In this document: in pieces, positions 29,852-39,101 of the stretch
How positions within the stretch are numbered: the first letter of the stretch is position 1
Layout of the letters: every line of letters begins with the position of its first letter
Source of the DNA: CALOBA01 sp942491465
GTDB taxonomy: Bacteria > Pseudomonadota > Gammaproteobacteria > Chromatiales > Chromatiaceae
Length of the DNA stretch: 64,000 bases
Direction of reading: 5' to 3'
Assembly (NCBI GenBank): GCA_942491465.1
Contig: CALOBA010000040.1
Span: forward strand, 3,884 to 67,883
Translations under genes and position numbers: made by a program
The notes under the pieces: generated by a model
Databases searched by the model: none
Told to the model about the DNA's origin: nothing
What the model saw: only the letters and a program-made list of their open reading frames with translations

Positions 29852-30202
29852 GGTGCTTCGAGGGCTGATGGGAGGTGTCAGCACAGTTGGGCATCCGTCG
29901 GCCAAAGACCAGCCAACGTCCAGGGCGACACGGAAGCTCGCATTCCCCGTCACTTTCCCTGGCGGCGACGGATGCACTCGGGGCTGCCGGGGTTCATGCC
30001 GGGCGTCGGCCATGTCGGGGTGCTGCGCCGGGGCTCGGTCGGTTGCGGGGATAGTCTTGGGAGGGCTGCACGAGCTTGGGGGGTGCGTCAACCGTCGCGG
30101 CGGGTTCGGTGCAATCGCATTAGAATGGCTGCGGGAGCCTGAGGCTTCCCCACGACAACCGATTCGCAAACACAGCGATACACCCACCAAGAGGAGAACA
30201 TC
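29852..30202. other. Divergent intergenic region
   Basis: Between the SOUL gene (minus) and the small protein at 30203 (plus). It should hold both promoters, but none is clear by eye. A GAGGAG ribosome site lies just before 30203. Confidence 0.4.
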
Positions 30203-30628
30203 ATGGGCTGGCAAGATCAGTTGAACAAGGCCATCCAGACCGTCAAGACGGCCGCCGACAGTGATCGGGCGCGCGAGATTGCGGCCACGGCGAAGACGAC
30301 GGCGACGTCGCTGATGCAGAGGGCAAAGGACGGTGCCATGAGCGCCGCGGACGCACTGGTGGAGGCCAATCGGGACCCGTCGTCGATGGCGTTGCACTTC
30401 ATGCACGCGGACGTCACCATCGTCTCGCCGTCGGAAGGCGTCTCCATCACCCGGCACGATGCCGGCACCCTGGTGATCACCGACGGCAAGGAGAACGGGC
30501 TCGTGATCAACGCCGCCGCCGATCCGGCCTTCGTCGTCGAGACCATCGGCTCGGTCACCCATGTCAGCGACGGTACCTATGACCTGGGAGACGAGGACGG
30601 CGTCAATCTGGTGGTGACCAAGTTCTGA
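30203..30628 (+). CDS. Hypothetical protein, 141 aa
   Basis: Strong ribosome site (AAGAGGAGAACATC before ATG). The N-terminal 60 residues are predicted helical and amphipathic (MGWQDQLNKAIQTVKTAADS, then IAATAKTTATSLMQRAKDG). The C-terminal 75 residues look like beta strands with a repeated plan (MHADVTIVSPSEGVSITRHD; TLVITDGKENGLVI). No signal peptide, no metal motif. I do not recognise a family. It is clearly a real gene by codon use and start signal. Confidence 0.75.
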   Translation: MGWQDQLNKAIQTVKTAADSDRAREIAATAKTTATSLMQRAKDGAMSAADALVEANRDPSSMALHFMHADVTIVSPSEGVSITRHDAGTLVITDGKENGLVINAAADPAFVVETIGSVTHVSDGTYDLGDEDGVNLVVTKF

Positions 30629-31060
30629 GCCGCCTCGGCAGGCCGTCGTGATGGCGCCGCCATCCGCGTCGACGGCGGCCGAGCCCACCCGTTGCGGGCA
30701 GCAGCGCCGCCCGCGACAACCTTAGTGCACTGCTGCGGAAGTGGCGAGGCCGTTCCCAGCCTCACCTCGCCTGCTGATCCGTGTCGGCCTGGAGGCCGAC
30801 ACTCCCGGGGCGACACCCCCTCGCCGACGCTCCCGCCGTAGGCCGCAGTGGACGTAGTAGCCGAGGCTCCCGGGAGTGTCGCCCCAGGGCGACGCGGTCT
30901 TGCGGACAGCAGCGGGTAGCGGGGCTTTCGCATCGATGCACGAGGTGCTTGTCTTCCAACCGCGCCCTCCCTGCTTTCGCTGCCCCTTCGCGTCTCCGCG
31001 GTTAGCGCTCGGAAGCCTTACGCAGGCTCGGGAGCGGCAGCACGCGATGCGCGCCTGTTC
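30629..31060. other. Non-coding interval with inverted repeat
   Basis: No gene seen. At 30797-30885 the motif CGACACTCCCGGG occurs in opposite orientations (about 30799 and 30868), an inverted repeat with a loop of roughly 55 bases, REP-like. Confidence 0.45.
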
Positions 31061-32437
31061 TCAGCCGAAGAAGGTCACGCCGACGGTGAACAGCTTCTCC
31101 ACATCCGACACCTTGCTGCGGTCCTGCAGGAACAGGATGACGTGGTCGTCGGATTGGATCATGGTGTCGTGGTGGGCCATCAGGACCTCGTCGCCGCGGA
31201 CGACGGCGCCGATGTTGCAGCCCTTGGGCAGGCGGATGTCTTCGATGGCGCGGCCGACGACCTTGCTGGAGGAGTCGTCGCCGTGGGCGATGGCCTCGAT
31301 GGCCTCGGCGGCGCCGCGGCGCAGGGAGTGGACCACGACCACGTCGCCGCGGCGCACATGCTTGAGCAGGCTGCCGATGGTGGCCTGCTGGGGCGAGATG
31401 GCCACGTCGATGCGCCCGCTCTGGACCAGATCGACGTAGGCGGCGCGGTTGATCAGGGCCATGACCTTGCGCGCGCCCAGGCGCTTGGCGAGCATGGCCG
31501 AGAGGATGTTGGCCTCGTCGGCGTTGGTGACGGCGCAGAAGACATCGGTGTCCTCGATATTCTCCTCCAGCAGCAGCTCCTCGTCGGCGGCGTCGCCGTG
31601 CAGCACGATGGTGCGCTCGAGCTGCTCGGCGATGAGCTTGCAGCGGTCCAGGTCGCGCTCGATGATCTTGACCCGGAAATCCTTCTCCAGCGCGCGGGCG
31701 AGGCGGGTGCCGATGTTGCCGCCGCCGGCGAAGATGAGCCGCTTGTAGGGCTTCTCCAGCCTGCGCAGCTCGCCCATGACCGAGCGGATGTGCTTGGGGG
31801 CGGCGACGAAGAAGACCTCGTCGTCGGCCTCGATGACGGTGTCGCCGTCGGGCTGCATGGCGCGGTCTTGGCGGTAGATGGCGGCGACCCGGGCGTCCAC
31901 ATGGGGCATGTGTTCGTAGAGTTCACGCAGCTCGTGGCCCACCAGCGGACCGCCGTAGTAGGCGCGCACGGCCACCAGCCGGACCCGCCCGCCGGCGAAG
32001 TCCAAGACCTGCAGCGTACCGGGGTTCTCGATCAGGCGCAGGATGTAGTCGGTGACCTGCTGCTCGGGGCTGATGCGCACGTCGATGGGCAGGGCATCGC
32101 CGCCGAACAGCCGATCCTGATCGAGAAAGCTCTGGGCACGCACGCGGGCGATCTTGCGCGGGGTGTGAAACAGCGTGTAGGCGACCTGACAGGCGACCAT
32201 GTTGGTCTCGTCGCTGTTGGTCACGGCGACGATCATGTCCGCATCCTCGGCGCCGGCGCGGGCGAGCACGTCGGGGTGGGCGCCGTGGCCGTGCAGCGTG
32301 CGCAGGTCGAAGCGGTCGGCGAGTTCGCGCAGCCGCGCCGGGTCGGTGTCGACCACGGTGATGTCGTTGGCCTCGCTGACCAGGTTCTCGGCCACCGAGG
32401 TGCCCACCTGACCCGCGCCGAGGATGATGATCTTCAC
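31061..32437 (-). CDS. trkA: Trk system potassium uptake protein TrkA
   Basis: A 458-residue cytoplasmic regulator of K+ uptake with two RCK modules. N-terminal NAD-binding fold MKIIILGAGQVGTSVAENL with acidic strand end TVVDTD, and second fold RLIFAGGGNIGTRLARALE at about residue 233, each followed by a TrkA-C domain (ending near 215 and 455). It gates TrkH, encoded at 27236. Its start overlaps the end of the response-regulator gene by 4 bp (ATGA type), so it is co-transcribed with ntrYX, the common order in related gammaproteobacteria. Confidence 0.97.
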   Translation of the reverse strand: MKIIILGAGQVGTSVAENLVSEANDITVVDTDPARLRELADRFDLRTLHGHGAHPDVLARAGAEDADMIVAVTNSDETNMVACQVAYTLFHTPRKIARVRAQSFLDQDRLFGGDALPIDVRISPEQQVTDYILRLIENPGTLQVLDFAGGRVRLVAVRAYYGGPLVGHELRELYEHMPHVDARVAAIYRQDRAMQPDGDTVIEADDEVFFVAAPKHIRSVMGELRRLEKPYKRLIFAGGGNIGTRLARALEKDFRVKIIERDLDRCKLIAEQLERTIVLHGDAADEELLLEENIEDTDVFCAVTNADEANILSAMLAKRLGARKVMALINRAAYVDLVQSGRIDVAISPQQATIGSLLKHVRRGDVVVVHSLRRGAAEAIEAIAHGDDSSSKVVGRAIEDIRLPKGCNIGAVVRGDEVLMAHHDTMIQSDDHVILFLQDRSKVSDVEKLFTVGVTFFG

Positions 32438-33801
32438 CGCCGTTCTTTGATCTCAACACCCAGCGAGCGCAGCTTGCGATACAGGTGGGTGCGCTCCATG
32501 CCGGCCTCCTTGGCCATCTTGCTGACGTTGCCGCCGTGCTTCTCCAACTGGTACTCCAGGTAGGACTTCTCGAACTGTTCACGGGCCTGGCGCAGCGGCT
32601 GGTCGAAGCTGACCACGCCCTCCAGCGGCTGGGTCGGGAGCGGCTGGCTGGCACCGAGGGCGGACTCCACCTCGTTCTGCGTGATCTCGTCGCCGGCGCC
32701 GAGGATCAGCACGCGCTGGACCAGGTTCTTGAGCTCGCGCACGTTGCCGGGCCAGGGGTAGTTGCGCAGGAAGTTCTGCGCACCGACGCTGAAGCGCCGG
32801 TACGGCAGCTTCTCGTGCACGGTGAAGTAGTCGACGTAGTAGCTGAGCAGGTCGGGGATGTCCTCGGCATGCTCGCGCAGCGGCGGGATCACCAGCGGGA
32901 CCACGTTGAGGTGGTAGAACAGGTCCTCGCGGAAACGCTCGGCGCGGACCTCCTCTTTCAGATCGCGCTGGGTAACGGCGACGATGCGCACATCGATGGC
33001 CACCGGCTCGCTACCGCCGACGCGCATAAAGGAGCCGGTGTCCAGGGCGCCGAGCAGCTGGCCCTGGGCGTCGACATCCATGTCCGCCACCTCATCGAGC
33101 AGCAGCGTGCCACCGGCGGCCTGCTCCAGGGCACCGTAGTGGATGTGCTGGTCCTCCTCGCTGCCGAACAGCTCGCGGGCGGCGTTGCCGGGGGAGATGC
33201 CGGAGACGCCCAGATCCACGAACGGCCGCTCCTTGCGAGCACTCTGGGCGTGCAGGAAGCGGGCGAAGGTCTCGCGGCCGCAGCCGGCCTCGCCGGTGAT
33301 CAGCACCCAGGTGTCGTGCATGGCGATGCGCTTGACCTGCTCGCGCAGGCGCTGCATGGCCGCCGAGCGTCCGGCGGGCTCTTGGATCAGCGGTGCGCGC
33401 CGACGCAGCCCGACGTTCTCGCGCTCGAGCTTGTCGGCCTCCAAGGCCCGCTCCACGGTCAGCAGCAGCTTGGCCAAGGACAGGGGCTTTTCCAGGAAGT
33501 CGTAGGCGCCGAGCCGGGTGGCCTCCACCGCCGTTTCCACGTTGCCGTGGCCGGACATCATGATGACCGGGCAGGGCAGGCCGTCCTCCTCGCCCCACTC
33601 TTTGAGCAGGCTGATGCCGTCGAGGTCGGGCATCCAGATGTCGAGCAGGATGAGGTCGGGCCGGCGCTCGCGCAGGGCGCGGCGGGCCGACTCGCCGTTC
33701 TCGGCATTGACGACGACGTAGCCTTCGTCTTCGAGGATGTCGCGGACGGTCTCGCGGATGTCAGGCTCGTCGTCGACGACCAGGATGTGGGTCGCGCTCA
33801 T
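32434..33801 (-). CDS. ntrX: NtrX-like sigma-54-type response regulator
   Basis: A 455-residue protein from ATG 33801, just overlapping ntrY. Receiver domain at 1-120 (ILVVDDEPDIRETVRDILED; phospho-acceptor in LILLDIWMPDLDG; switch lysine in FLEKPLSL). AAA+ domain at about 140-370 with an unusual Walker A (TGEAGCGRETFARFLH) and Walker B LLLDEVADMD. The GAFTGA loop expected after ELFG is missing: the text reads ELFGSEEDQHIHYGALEQAA. The Fis-type HTH at the end reads NVSKMAKEAGMERTHLYRKL. Loss of GAFTGA is known for NtrX-type regulators and argues against classical sigma-54 activation. Confidence 0.92.
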   Translation of the reverse strand: MSATHILVVDDEPDIRETVRDILEDEGYVVVNAENGESARRALRERRPDLILLDIWMPDLDGISLLKEWGEEDGLPCPVIMMSGHGNVETAVEATRLGAYDFLEKPLSLAKLLLTVERALEADKLERENVGLRRRAPLIQEPAGRSAAMQRLREQVKRIAMHDTWVLITGEAGCGRETFARFLHAQSARKERPFVDLGVSGISPGNAARELFGSEEDQHIHYGALEQAAGGTLLLDEVADMDVDAQGQLLGALDTGSFMRVGGSEPVAIDVRIVAVTQRDLKEEVRAERFREDLFYHLNVVPLVIPPLREHAEDIPDLLSYYVDYFTVHEKLPYRRFSVGAQNFLRNYPWPGNVRELKNLVQRVLILGAGDEITQNEVESALGASQPLPTQPLEGVVSFDQPLRQAREQFEKSYLEYQLEKHGGNVSKMAKEAGMERTHLYRKLRSLGVEIKERR

Positions 33802-36074
33802 GCTTCTCCCGTCTTCCCCGTGGGTGTCTGGTTGGACTGTTCGTTCGTGGTGTCCGGCGCGGGCCCCGCCGGCCGCTTGCGGCCAGGTCTGCGGGTACTC
33901 GCGTCGTCGGACCGGGACGCCTCGTGCCAGACCGGCAGCCTGACCGTGAGGCGGGCACCCTCGTCGGTATTCTCCGCCCAAATGATACCGCCGTGCTCCT
34001 CAATAATCTTCTTGACAATGGCCAACCCCAGGCCGGTGCCCTTGGTCTTGGAGGTGACGTAGGGATCGAACAGGCGGCCGATCATCTCCTCGCCGATGCC
34101 GCCGCCGTTGTCGGCGACGGCAAGCTCCAGCGACGCGGCCTCGGTGCTGGCGACCCGGCGCGTGCTGACCGTGATGCGGGGCTGCTCGCGGCCTTCCAGG
34201 GCCTCCTGGGCGTTCTTCAGCAGGTTGTGCAGGACCTGGCGCAGGCGCTTGGAATCCCCCCGCACCTTGCCGTCGCCGGCGTCCAGCTCGACCTTGGGCG
34301 GCATGTCGGTGGCACGATACAGCTCCACCACCTCGCGCACCAAGGGGTCGAGGGCGAACGGGGTCTCCTGCATCTGCGGCGAGCGGGCATAGTTGGCGAA
34401 GTCGTTCACCATCGCCTTCATGGCCTCGACCTGCTGCACGATGGTGTGGGTGGAGCGGTCGACGATGCGCGCATCGGGCTCGGGCAGCTTGCGCAGCAGC
34501 TTGTGGCGCAGCCGCTCGGCGGAGAGCTGGATGGGGGTGAGCGGGTTCTTGATCTCGTGGGCCAGACGTCGGGCCACCTCGCCCCAGGCCGCATCGCGCT
34601 GGGCGCGGATCAGCGTGGTGATGTCGTCGAACACCAACACATGGCCGCCGTCCTCGGCGCTGTTGGCGGGCAGCGGGCTGCCGCGGCACATCAGCACCTG
34701 GCGGCCCTCGCCGCCGAACAGCGTCACCTCCTCGCGCCAGTCGGTGCCGGTGGAGACGAAGCGGCGCACGGTCTCGACCAGGTGGCCGAGGCGCGGGTGG
34801 GCCTGCCCCAGGGCGTCGAGGGTGGTGTCCTCCAAGTCCTTGGACGGCACCGACAGGATCTGCGAGGCGGCCAGGTTGGCGGTACGGATGGCCAGCACCC
34901 CGTCCAGGGCGAGCACACCGGAGGACAAGCGCCCCAACACGGTCTGCAGGTAGGCGCGCTGGCGCTCCACCGCCTGCTGGCTGCGGGCGGCCTGGTCGCG
35001 GGCCTTGGCCAGGCGCCGGGTCATGGTGTTGAAGGACTTGACCAGGAAGGTCAGCTCGTCGTCGTGGGGCGGCAGCGGCAGGCGGTGCTCATAGTCGCCG
35101 GCGGCGATGGCGCGGGTGCCGCGGGCGATGTCGGCCACCGGTGCGACCAGCCGGGCGGCGGTGCGGAACGCCGCCAGCAGCGCGGCGAGCAGGCCGAAGA
35201 ACAACACCAGCGACAGCGTCAGCGAGAAGCTGAACTTCAGCGATCGGCGCAGGAACGACAGCTCGGTGTAGCGGTTGTAGGCGTCTTCCAGGCGGTTGGC
35301 CAGCTCGCTGATGCGCGCCGAGGTCGGGAAGATGGCCTGCAGCAGCATCGGCCGGGCACCGGGGTCGTTGACCAGGACGCGGATCAGCATCTCGCCGTCG
35401 GCGCCGGTGTCGAGCCCGACGTAGTCGATGCCGGAACGGGCGCCCTGCAGGATCTCGCGATCGGGATGGTCCGGCACCAGCTGCAGCGGGTCCTCGTTGG
35501 CGGTGGCCATGACCTGGCCGGAGCGACCGAAGATGGTCAGTTCCAGCGCGCCGGCCTGGCGGCGCAGCTCGCCGAGGGTCAGCGTCAGGGCGGTGGCGGA
35601 GCGGTCTTCGATACCGGCGAGCAGGCGGGCACTGTAGCGCATCAGCACCGCTTGGTTCATGTCCAGCGAGGCCTGGTTCAGGGTCAGGGCGTCGCGCATG
35701 GCGCCGTCGATCTCGACGTCGAACCAGCTGTCGATCCCGCGCAGCAGGAAGCCCAGCGAATAGTAGTAGACCACGCCCACCGGCAGCAGTGAGATCAGCG
35801 CGAACAGGACCACGATGCGGGCGGTGAGCCGTGAGCCGGTGATCCCCCGCCGCCAGGCGAGCACAAGCTTGACCGCATTGACGGCGACCATCAGCGCCAG
35901 CACCAGCAGGCCGAACATCACCAGCCACAGCAGCGGCACGAAGACCTGACTCAGGGTCTCGGAGTTCTGCACCGCGCTGCTCATCAGGTGCAGGGCCACC
36001 AGCAGGCCGAGCAGCAGCACGGCCACGGCCAGGGTGCCGGGGTGGCGCAGCGAGGTCAGTGAGCGAGGGGCCAT
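33798..36074 (-). CDS. ntrY: NtrY-like membrane sensor histidine kinase
   Basis: A 758-residue kinase from ATG 36074 (a second ATG is nine codons upstream). Hydrophobic segments at about 10-32, 45-68, 85-105 and 285-310; periplasmic sensor between the last two; HAMP at about 315-365 (LVAPVADIARGTRAIAAGDY); PAS at about 385-490; HisKA with phospho-acceptor His in VARRLAHEIKNPLTPIQLSA; ATPase domain with DNGGGIGEEM and GTGLGLAIVKKI. The C-terminal 40 residues are Pro/Thr-rich. It phosphorylates NtrX, encoded immediately downstream; the pair is linked to nitrogen, redox and cell-envelope control in proteobacteria. Confidence 0.93.
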   Translation of the reverse strand: MAPRSLTSLRHPGTLAVAVLLLGLLVALHLMSSAVQNSETLSQVFVPLLWLVMFGLLVLALMVAVNAVKLVLAWRRGITGSRLTARIVVLFALISLLPVGVVYYYSLGFLLRGIDSWFDVEIDGAMRDALTLNQASLDMNQAVLMRYSARLLAGIEDRSATALTLTLGELRRQAGALELTIFGRSGQVMATANEDPLQLVPDHPDREILQGARSGIDYVGLDTGADGEMLIRVLVNDPGARPMLLQAIFPTSARISELANRLEDAYNRYTELSFLRRSLKFSFSLTLSLVLFFGLLAALLAAFRTAARLVAPVADIARGTRAIAAGDYEHRLPLPPHDDELTFLVKSFNTMTRRLAKARDQAARSQQAVERQRAYLQTVLGRLSSGVLALDGVLAIRTANLAASQILSVPSKDLEDTTLDALGQAHPRLGHLVETVRRFVSTGTDWREEVTLFGGEGRQVLMCRGSPLPANSAEDGGHVLVFDDITTLIRAQRDAAWGEVARRLAHEIKNPLTPIQLSAERLRHKLLRKLPEPDARIVDRSTHTIVQQVEAMKAMVNDFANYARSPQMQETPFALDPLVREVVELYRATDMPPKVELDAGDGKVRGDSKRLRQVLHNLLKNAQEALEGREQPRITVSTRRVASTEAASLELAVADNGGGIGEEMIGRLFDPYVTSKTKGTGLGLAIVKKIIEEHGGIIWAENTDEGARLTVRLPVWHEASRSDDASTRRPGRKRPAGPAPDTTNEQSNQTPTGKTGEA

Positions 36075-36619
36075 TTGGTCCAGCCTGTGGACTGCTTCCA
36101 CGCGGAGCGGAGATAGGCGACGGGGCGCAGCGGCAACGGCAGCTCCTCGAGGTCGAGGGAGGCGTTGATGTGGATCTCATAGTCCGCGCCGGGCTTGAGC
36201 CGGGCCCGTCCCAGCAGTGCCAGGTCTTCGATCTCGCCGAGCGCGGCGACGGCGGTCTCTCGGCTGACGTAGGTACGGCCTTGCGCTGCCGGCAACCGCG
36301 AGACCAGGTAGCGCTCCGACAGCGGCTTGTAGCGGATGCGATAGCGCAGGCGCCGGTCTACCAGGCTGCGGTCCCAGAGCCAGTCCTCGCTGCCGCGGAC
36401 CTGGATGTGGACCGCCACCGTCAGCGGCACGCCGTTGCCCAGGGCCTCCAGCGCCGGCTCGCTGAAGCCGTAGCGGATCTCGGCGTCGAGCCGGATCAGG
36501 TCGCCGTCGGTGCGCGTCTCGGCGCGGGTCACCTGGAAGCCCTCGGCGGCGACGAGCGGCGCCGTTAGCATCATCATCAGCAGCAGCGTTGTGTTCAGGA
36601 TCGTCAACAGCACACGCAC
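36056..36619 (-). CDS. DUF4390 family exported protein
   Basis: A 187-residue protein with a signal peptide (MRVLLTILNTTLLLMMMLTA, cleavage after VAA). The mature part, FQVTRAETRTDGDLIRLDAE, LEALGNGVPLTVAVHIQVRG and RRLRYRIRYKPLSERYLVSR, fits the DUF4390 family regularly encoded directly upstream of ntrY in gammaproteobacteria. Function unknown; a periplasmic or envelope partner of the kinase is plausible. It overlaps ntrY by 19 bp and follows rsmB. Confidence 0.82.
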   Translation of the reverse strand: MRVLLTILNTTLLLMMMLTAPLVAAEGFQVTRAETRTDGDLIRLDAEIRYGFSEPALEALGNGVPLTVAVHIQVRGSEDWLWDRSLVDRRLRYRIRYKPLSERYLVSRLPAAQGRTYVSRETAVAALGEIEDLALLGRARLKPGADYEIHINASLDLEELPLPLRPVAYLRSAWKQSTGWTKWPLAH

Positions 36620-36625
36620 GATTGC

Positions 36626-38041
36626 TCAGCCCCCGGCCGCCGGCGCTTTGCAGAGCAGTGCGTAGTAGAAGCCGTCGGGCCCGGCGTCCGCGGGCAGCAG
36701 CTGTCGTCCATGGCTGCGCTGCAGGCCCCAAGCGGCATCGATGGGCAGCTCGCGGGCATCGGCGTGGGCGGCGAGGAAGGCCGCGATCTGGTGCTCGTTC
36801 TCTTCCGGCAGCAGCGAGCAGGTCGCGTACAGCAGTCGGCCGCCGTCGGCGAGCAGGGGCCAGACGGCGGCGAGCATGCGGCGCTGCACAGCGGCGAGCT
36901 GGGCGACGTCGGTATCACGGCGCAGGCACTTGATGTCCGGGTGGCGGCGGATGACGCCGGTGGCGGAGCATGGGGCGTCGAGCAGGATGCGCTGGTAGCG
37001 GCGCTCGGCCCAGCTGCCGGCCGGGGCGGCGGCATCGCCGACGGCCACCTCGGCCTCGAGCCCGAGCCGGTCGAGGTTGGCGCGCAGGACATCGAGTCGC
37101 GCGCGGTCATGGTCGACGGCGGTCAGCCGCATGCCGGCGCCGGCGCGCTCGAGCAGGTGCGCGCTCTTGCCACCCGGGGCGGCGCAACAGTCGAGCACCG
37201 CATCGCCGGCTGCGGCATCGAGCAGATCGGCGGCGAGCTGGGCACCGGCGTCCTGGACCGAGACCAGACCGGCCTCGAATCCCGGCAGCTGCGCGGTCGG
37301 CACGGCGGCGTCGAGGACGAGGCCGAGGCTATTCCAATCCAGCGCTCGGGCGTCGATGCCCGCCGCGGCGAGCTGTTGCCGATAGCTGTCGCGGTCGCTG
37401 CGCCCGCGGTTGACCCGAAGCTGCATCGGCGCACGCCCCATCAGCGCGCTGGCGATGTGCTGCCAGTGCTCGGGCCAGGCCGCCTGCAGCCGATCGAGCA
37501 GCCAGCGCGGCAGCAGCCAGCGGGCGACGGGGTCGGCGTCCAGCCGGGCCGACAGGGCCTCGGCCTCGCGCAGCCGGCGGCGCAGCACGCCGTTGACCAA
37601 TCCGGCGGCCCAGGGCTTGCCGAGCACCCGGGTCGCCTCGACGCTGGCGCCGACGACGGCATGGGACGGCATACGCAGGGCATCGAGCTGGTACAGACCG
37701 ACCAGCAGCAGGGCCTCCAGATCCTTGTCGGCGGCCTTCATCGGGCGGCGCACCAGCAGCGCGATCAACGCCTCCAACCGCGGCAGCCGGCGCAGCGTGC
37801 CGGCGCAGAGCTCGCGCAGCAGGGGCCGATCCCGCGGGTCGAGGCCCTGCTCCGCCAAGGCGGCGTCGGTCAGCGAGCGCCCCTTGGAGCGGACCGCGTC
37901 GACGATGCGCGCGGCGACGGCCCGCACCTCGGCACCGGGGGCCGCGTCTTTGTCCGCGGCTCGGCCTTTACCGCGGGGATCAGGCCCGGCCGATGGGCGC
38001 CGGCGGCGCGGCGGCGCGTTGATCGGGCCGCGGTCAGCCAA
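36626..38041 (-). CDS. rsmB: 16S rRNA (cytosine(967)-C(5))-methyltransferase
   Basis: SAM-dependent m5C methyltransferase acting on 16S rRNA C967. N-terminal NusB-like RNA-binding domain (VAARIVDAVRSKGRSLTDAA, LLRELCAGTLRRLPRLEALI), then the Rossmann domain with DAVLDCCAAPGGKSAHLLER (motif I) and the two catalytic cysteines in LDAPCSATGVIRRHPDIK and LLYATCSLLPEENEHQI. The start is uncertain: there is no ATG near the expected N-terminus. TTG at 38041, overlapping the fmt stop with GAGGG upstream, gives 471 residues; GTG at 37927 gives 433, nearer the E. coli length of 429. Confidence 0.94.
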   Translation of the reverse strand: MADRGPINAPPRRRRPSAGPDPRGKGRAADKDAAPGAEVRAVAARIVDAVRSKGRSLTDAALAEQGLDPRDRPLLRELCAGTLRRLPRLEALIALLVRRPMKAADKDLEALLLVGLYQLDALRMPSHAVVGASVEATRVLGKPWAAGLVNGVLRRRLREAEALSARLDADPVARWLLPRWLLDRLQAAWPEHWQHIASALMGRAPMQLRVNRGRSDRDSYRQQLAAAGIDARALDWNSLGLVLDAAVPTAQLPGFEAGLVSVQDAGAQLAADLLDAAAGDAVLDCCAAPGGKSAHLLERAGAGMRLTAVDHDRARLDVLRANLDRLGLEAEVAVGDAAAPAGSWAERRYQRILLDAPCSATGVIRRHPDIKCLRRDTDVAQLAAVQRRMLAAVWPLLADGGRLLYATCSLLPEENEHQIAAFLAAHADARELPIDAAWGLQRSHGRQLLPADAGPDGFYYALLCKAPAAGG

Positions 38042-38966
38042 AGACCACGCCCTCGAGGTCGCGGCTGTTGACGAAGTCCGCCGCGTCCACCGGGCGCTTC
38101 CCCGGCGCCTGCAGTCGCAGGATGCGCAGCAGCCCGTCGCCGGTGGCCACGTCGATGCCGGCGCGCCCGGCGTTGACGACCGTCCCCGGGGCCGCACCGC
38201 CGCCGGGCAGGGCACGGGCGAGCCAGAGCCGCAGGTTGTCGTCGCCCAAGGGCGTCTGCGCCACCGGCCAGGGGTTGAAGGCGCGGATCTGGCGCTCGAT
38301 CGACAGCGCGTCGCGGCTCCAGTCGACCGCGGCTTCGGCCTTGTCGAGCTTCTTGGCATAGGTGGCGCGGTCGTCATCCTGAGGGGGCGGCTCGGCGCTG
38401 CCGTCGAGGATGGCCGGCAGCGCCGCGAGCAGGGCCTCGGCGCCGACGCTCGCGAGACGGTCGTGCAGCGAGCCGCCGGTCTCATCGGCGGCGATGTCGA
38501 CCGGATGGGACAGGAACACCGGCCCGGTATCGAGCCCGGCCTCCATGCGCATGATGCAGATGCCGGTGCGGGCGTCGCCGGCCAGGATCGCACGCTGTAT
38601 GGGGGCCGCGCCGCGCCAGCGCGGCAGCAGCGATGCGTGGATATTGACACAGCCCAGCCGCGGTGCATCCAGGGCCGCCTGCGGCAGGATCAGACCGTAG
38701 GCGGCGACGATCATCAGATCGGCGCGCAGCGCGGCCAGCTCGGCGAGGGCCTCGGCGCCGCGCAGCGAGGGCGGTTGCAGGACCGGGATGCCGGCGTCGA
38801 GCGCCACCGACTTCACCGGGCTGGGGCGGGTCTTGCGACCACGCCCGGACGGCCGGTCCGGTTGGGTGTAGACGGCGATGGGGGCCAGTCCGTGTTGAAT
38901 CAGGGCCTGGAGCGGCGGGACGGCGAAATCCGGCGTGCCGGCGTAGATGAGCCTCGGGGTCTGCAT
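38034..38966 (-). CDS. fmt: Methionyl-tRNA formyltransferase
   Basis: A 310-residue enzyme that formylates initiator Met-tRNA using 10-formyltetrahydrofolate. ATG 38966 gives MQTPRLIYAGTPDFAVPPLQ, the standard N-terminus. Catalytic core: VNIHASLLPRWRGAAPIQRA (Asn and His of the active site) and GLDTGPVFLSHPVDI (Asp). The C-terminal tRNA-binding OB-like domain begins near residue 205. It lies between def and rsmB, the usual operon; the rsmB start overlaps its stop codon. Confidence 0.97.
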   Translation of the reverse strand: MQTPRLIYAGTPDFAVPPLQALIQHGLAPIAVYTQPDRPSGRGRKTRPSPVKSVALDAGIPVLQPPSLRGAEALAELAALRADLMIVAAYGLILPQAALDAPRLGCVNIHASLLPRWRGAAPIQRAILAGDARTGICIMRMEAGLDTGPVFLSHPVDIAADETGGSLHDRLASVGAEALLAALPAILDGSAEPPPQDDDRATYAKKLDKAEAAVDWSRDALSIERQIRAFNPWPVAQTPLGDDNLRLWLARALPGGGAAPGTVVNAGRAGIDVATGDGLLRILRLQAPGKRPVDAADFVNSRDLEGVVFG

Positions 38967-39101
38967 TACAAGGTCTGCGGGTGGTGGGCACTCACGTCCG
39001 TCCATGGAAGCAAGGTCGATCGGGTGGGGAGGTCAGGCATGCGCGGGCTCGGTGCGGCCGAGTCGGGATGCCCGATGGGCGCTTGACGATCTAGCCAAAG
39101 A

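Noticed and set aside
33924..35792. Long plus-strand frame opposite ntrY (and similar ones opposite trkA, ntrX and topA)
   Set aside because: Same codon-bias artefact; the repetitive Gly/Ala/Gln composition and the intact conserved gene on the other strand exclude it.
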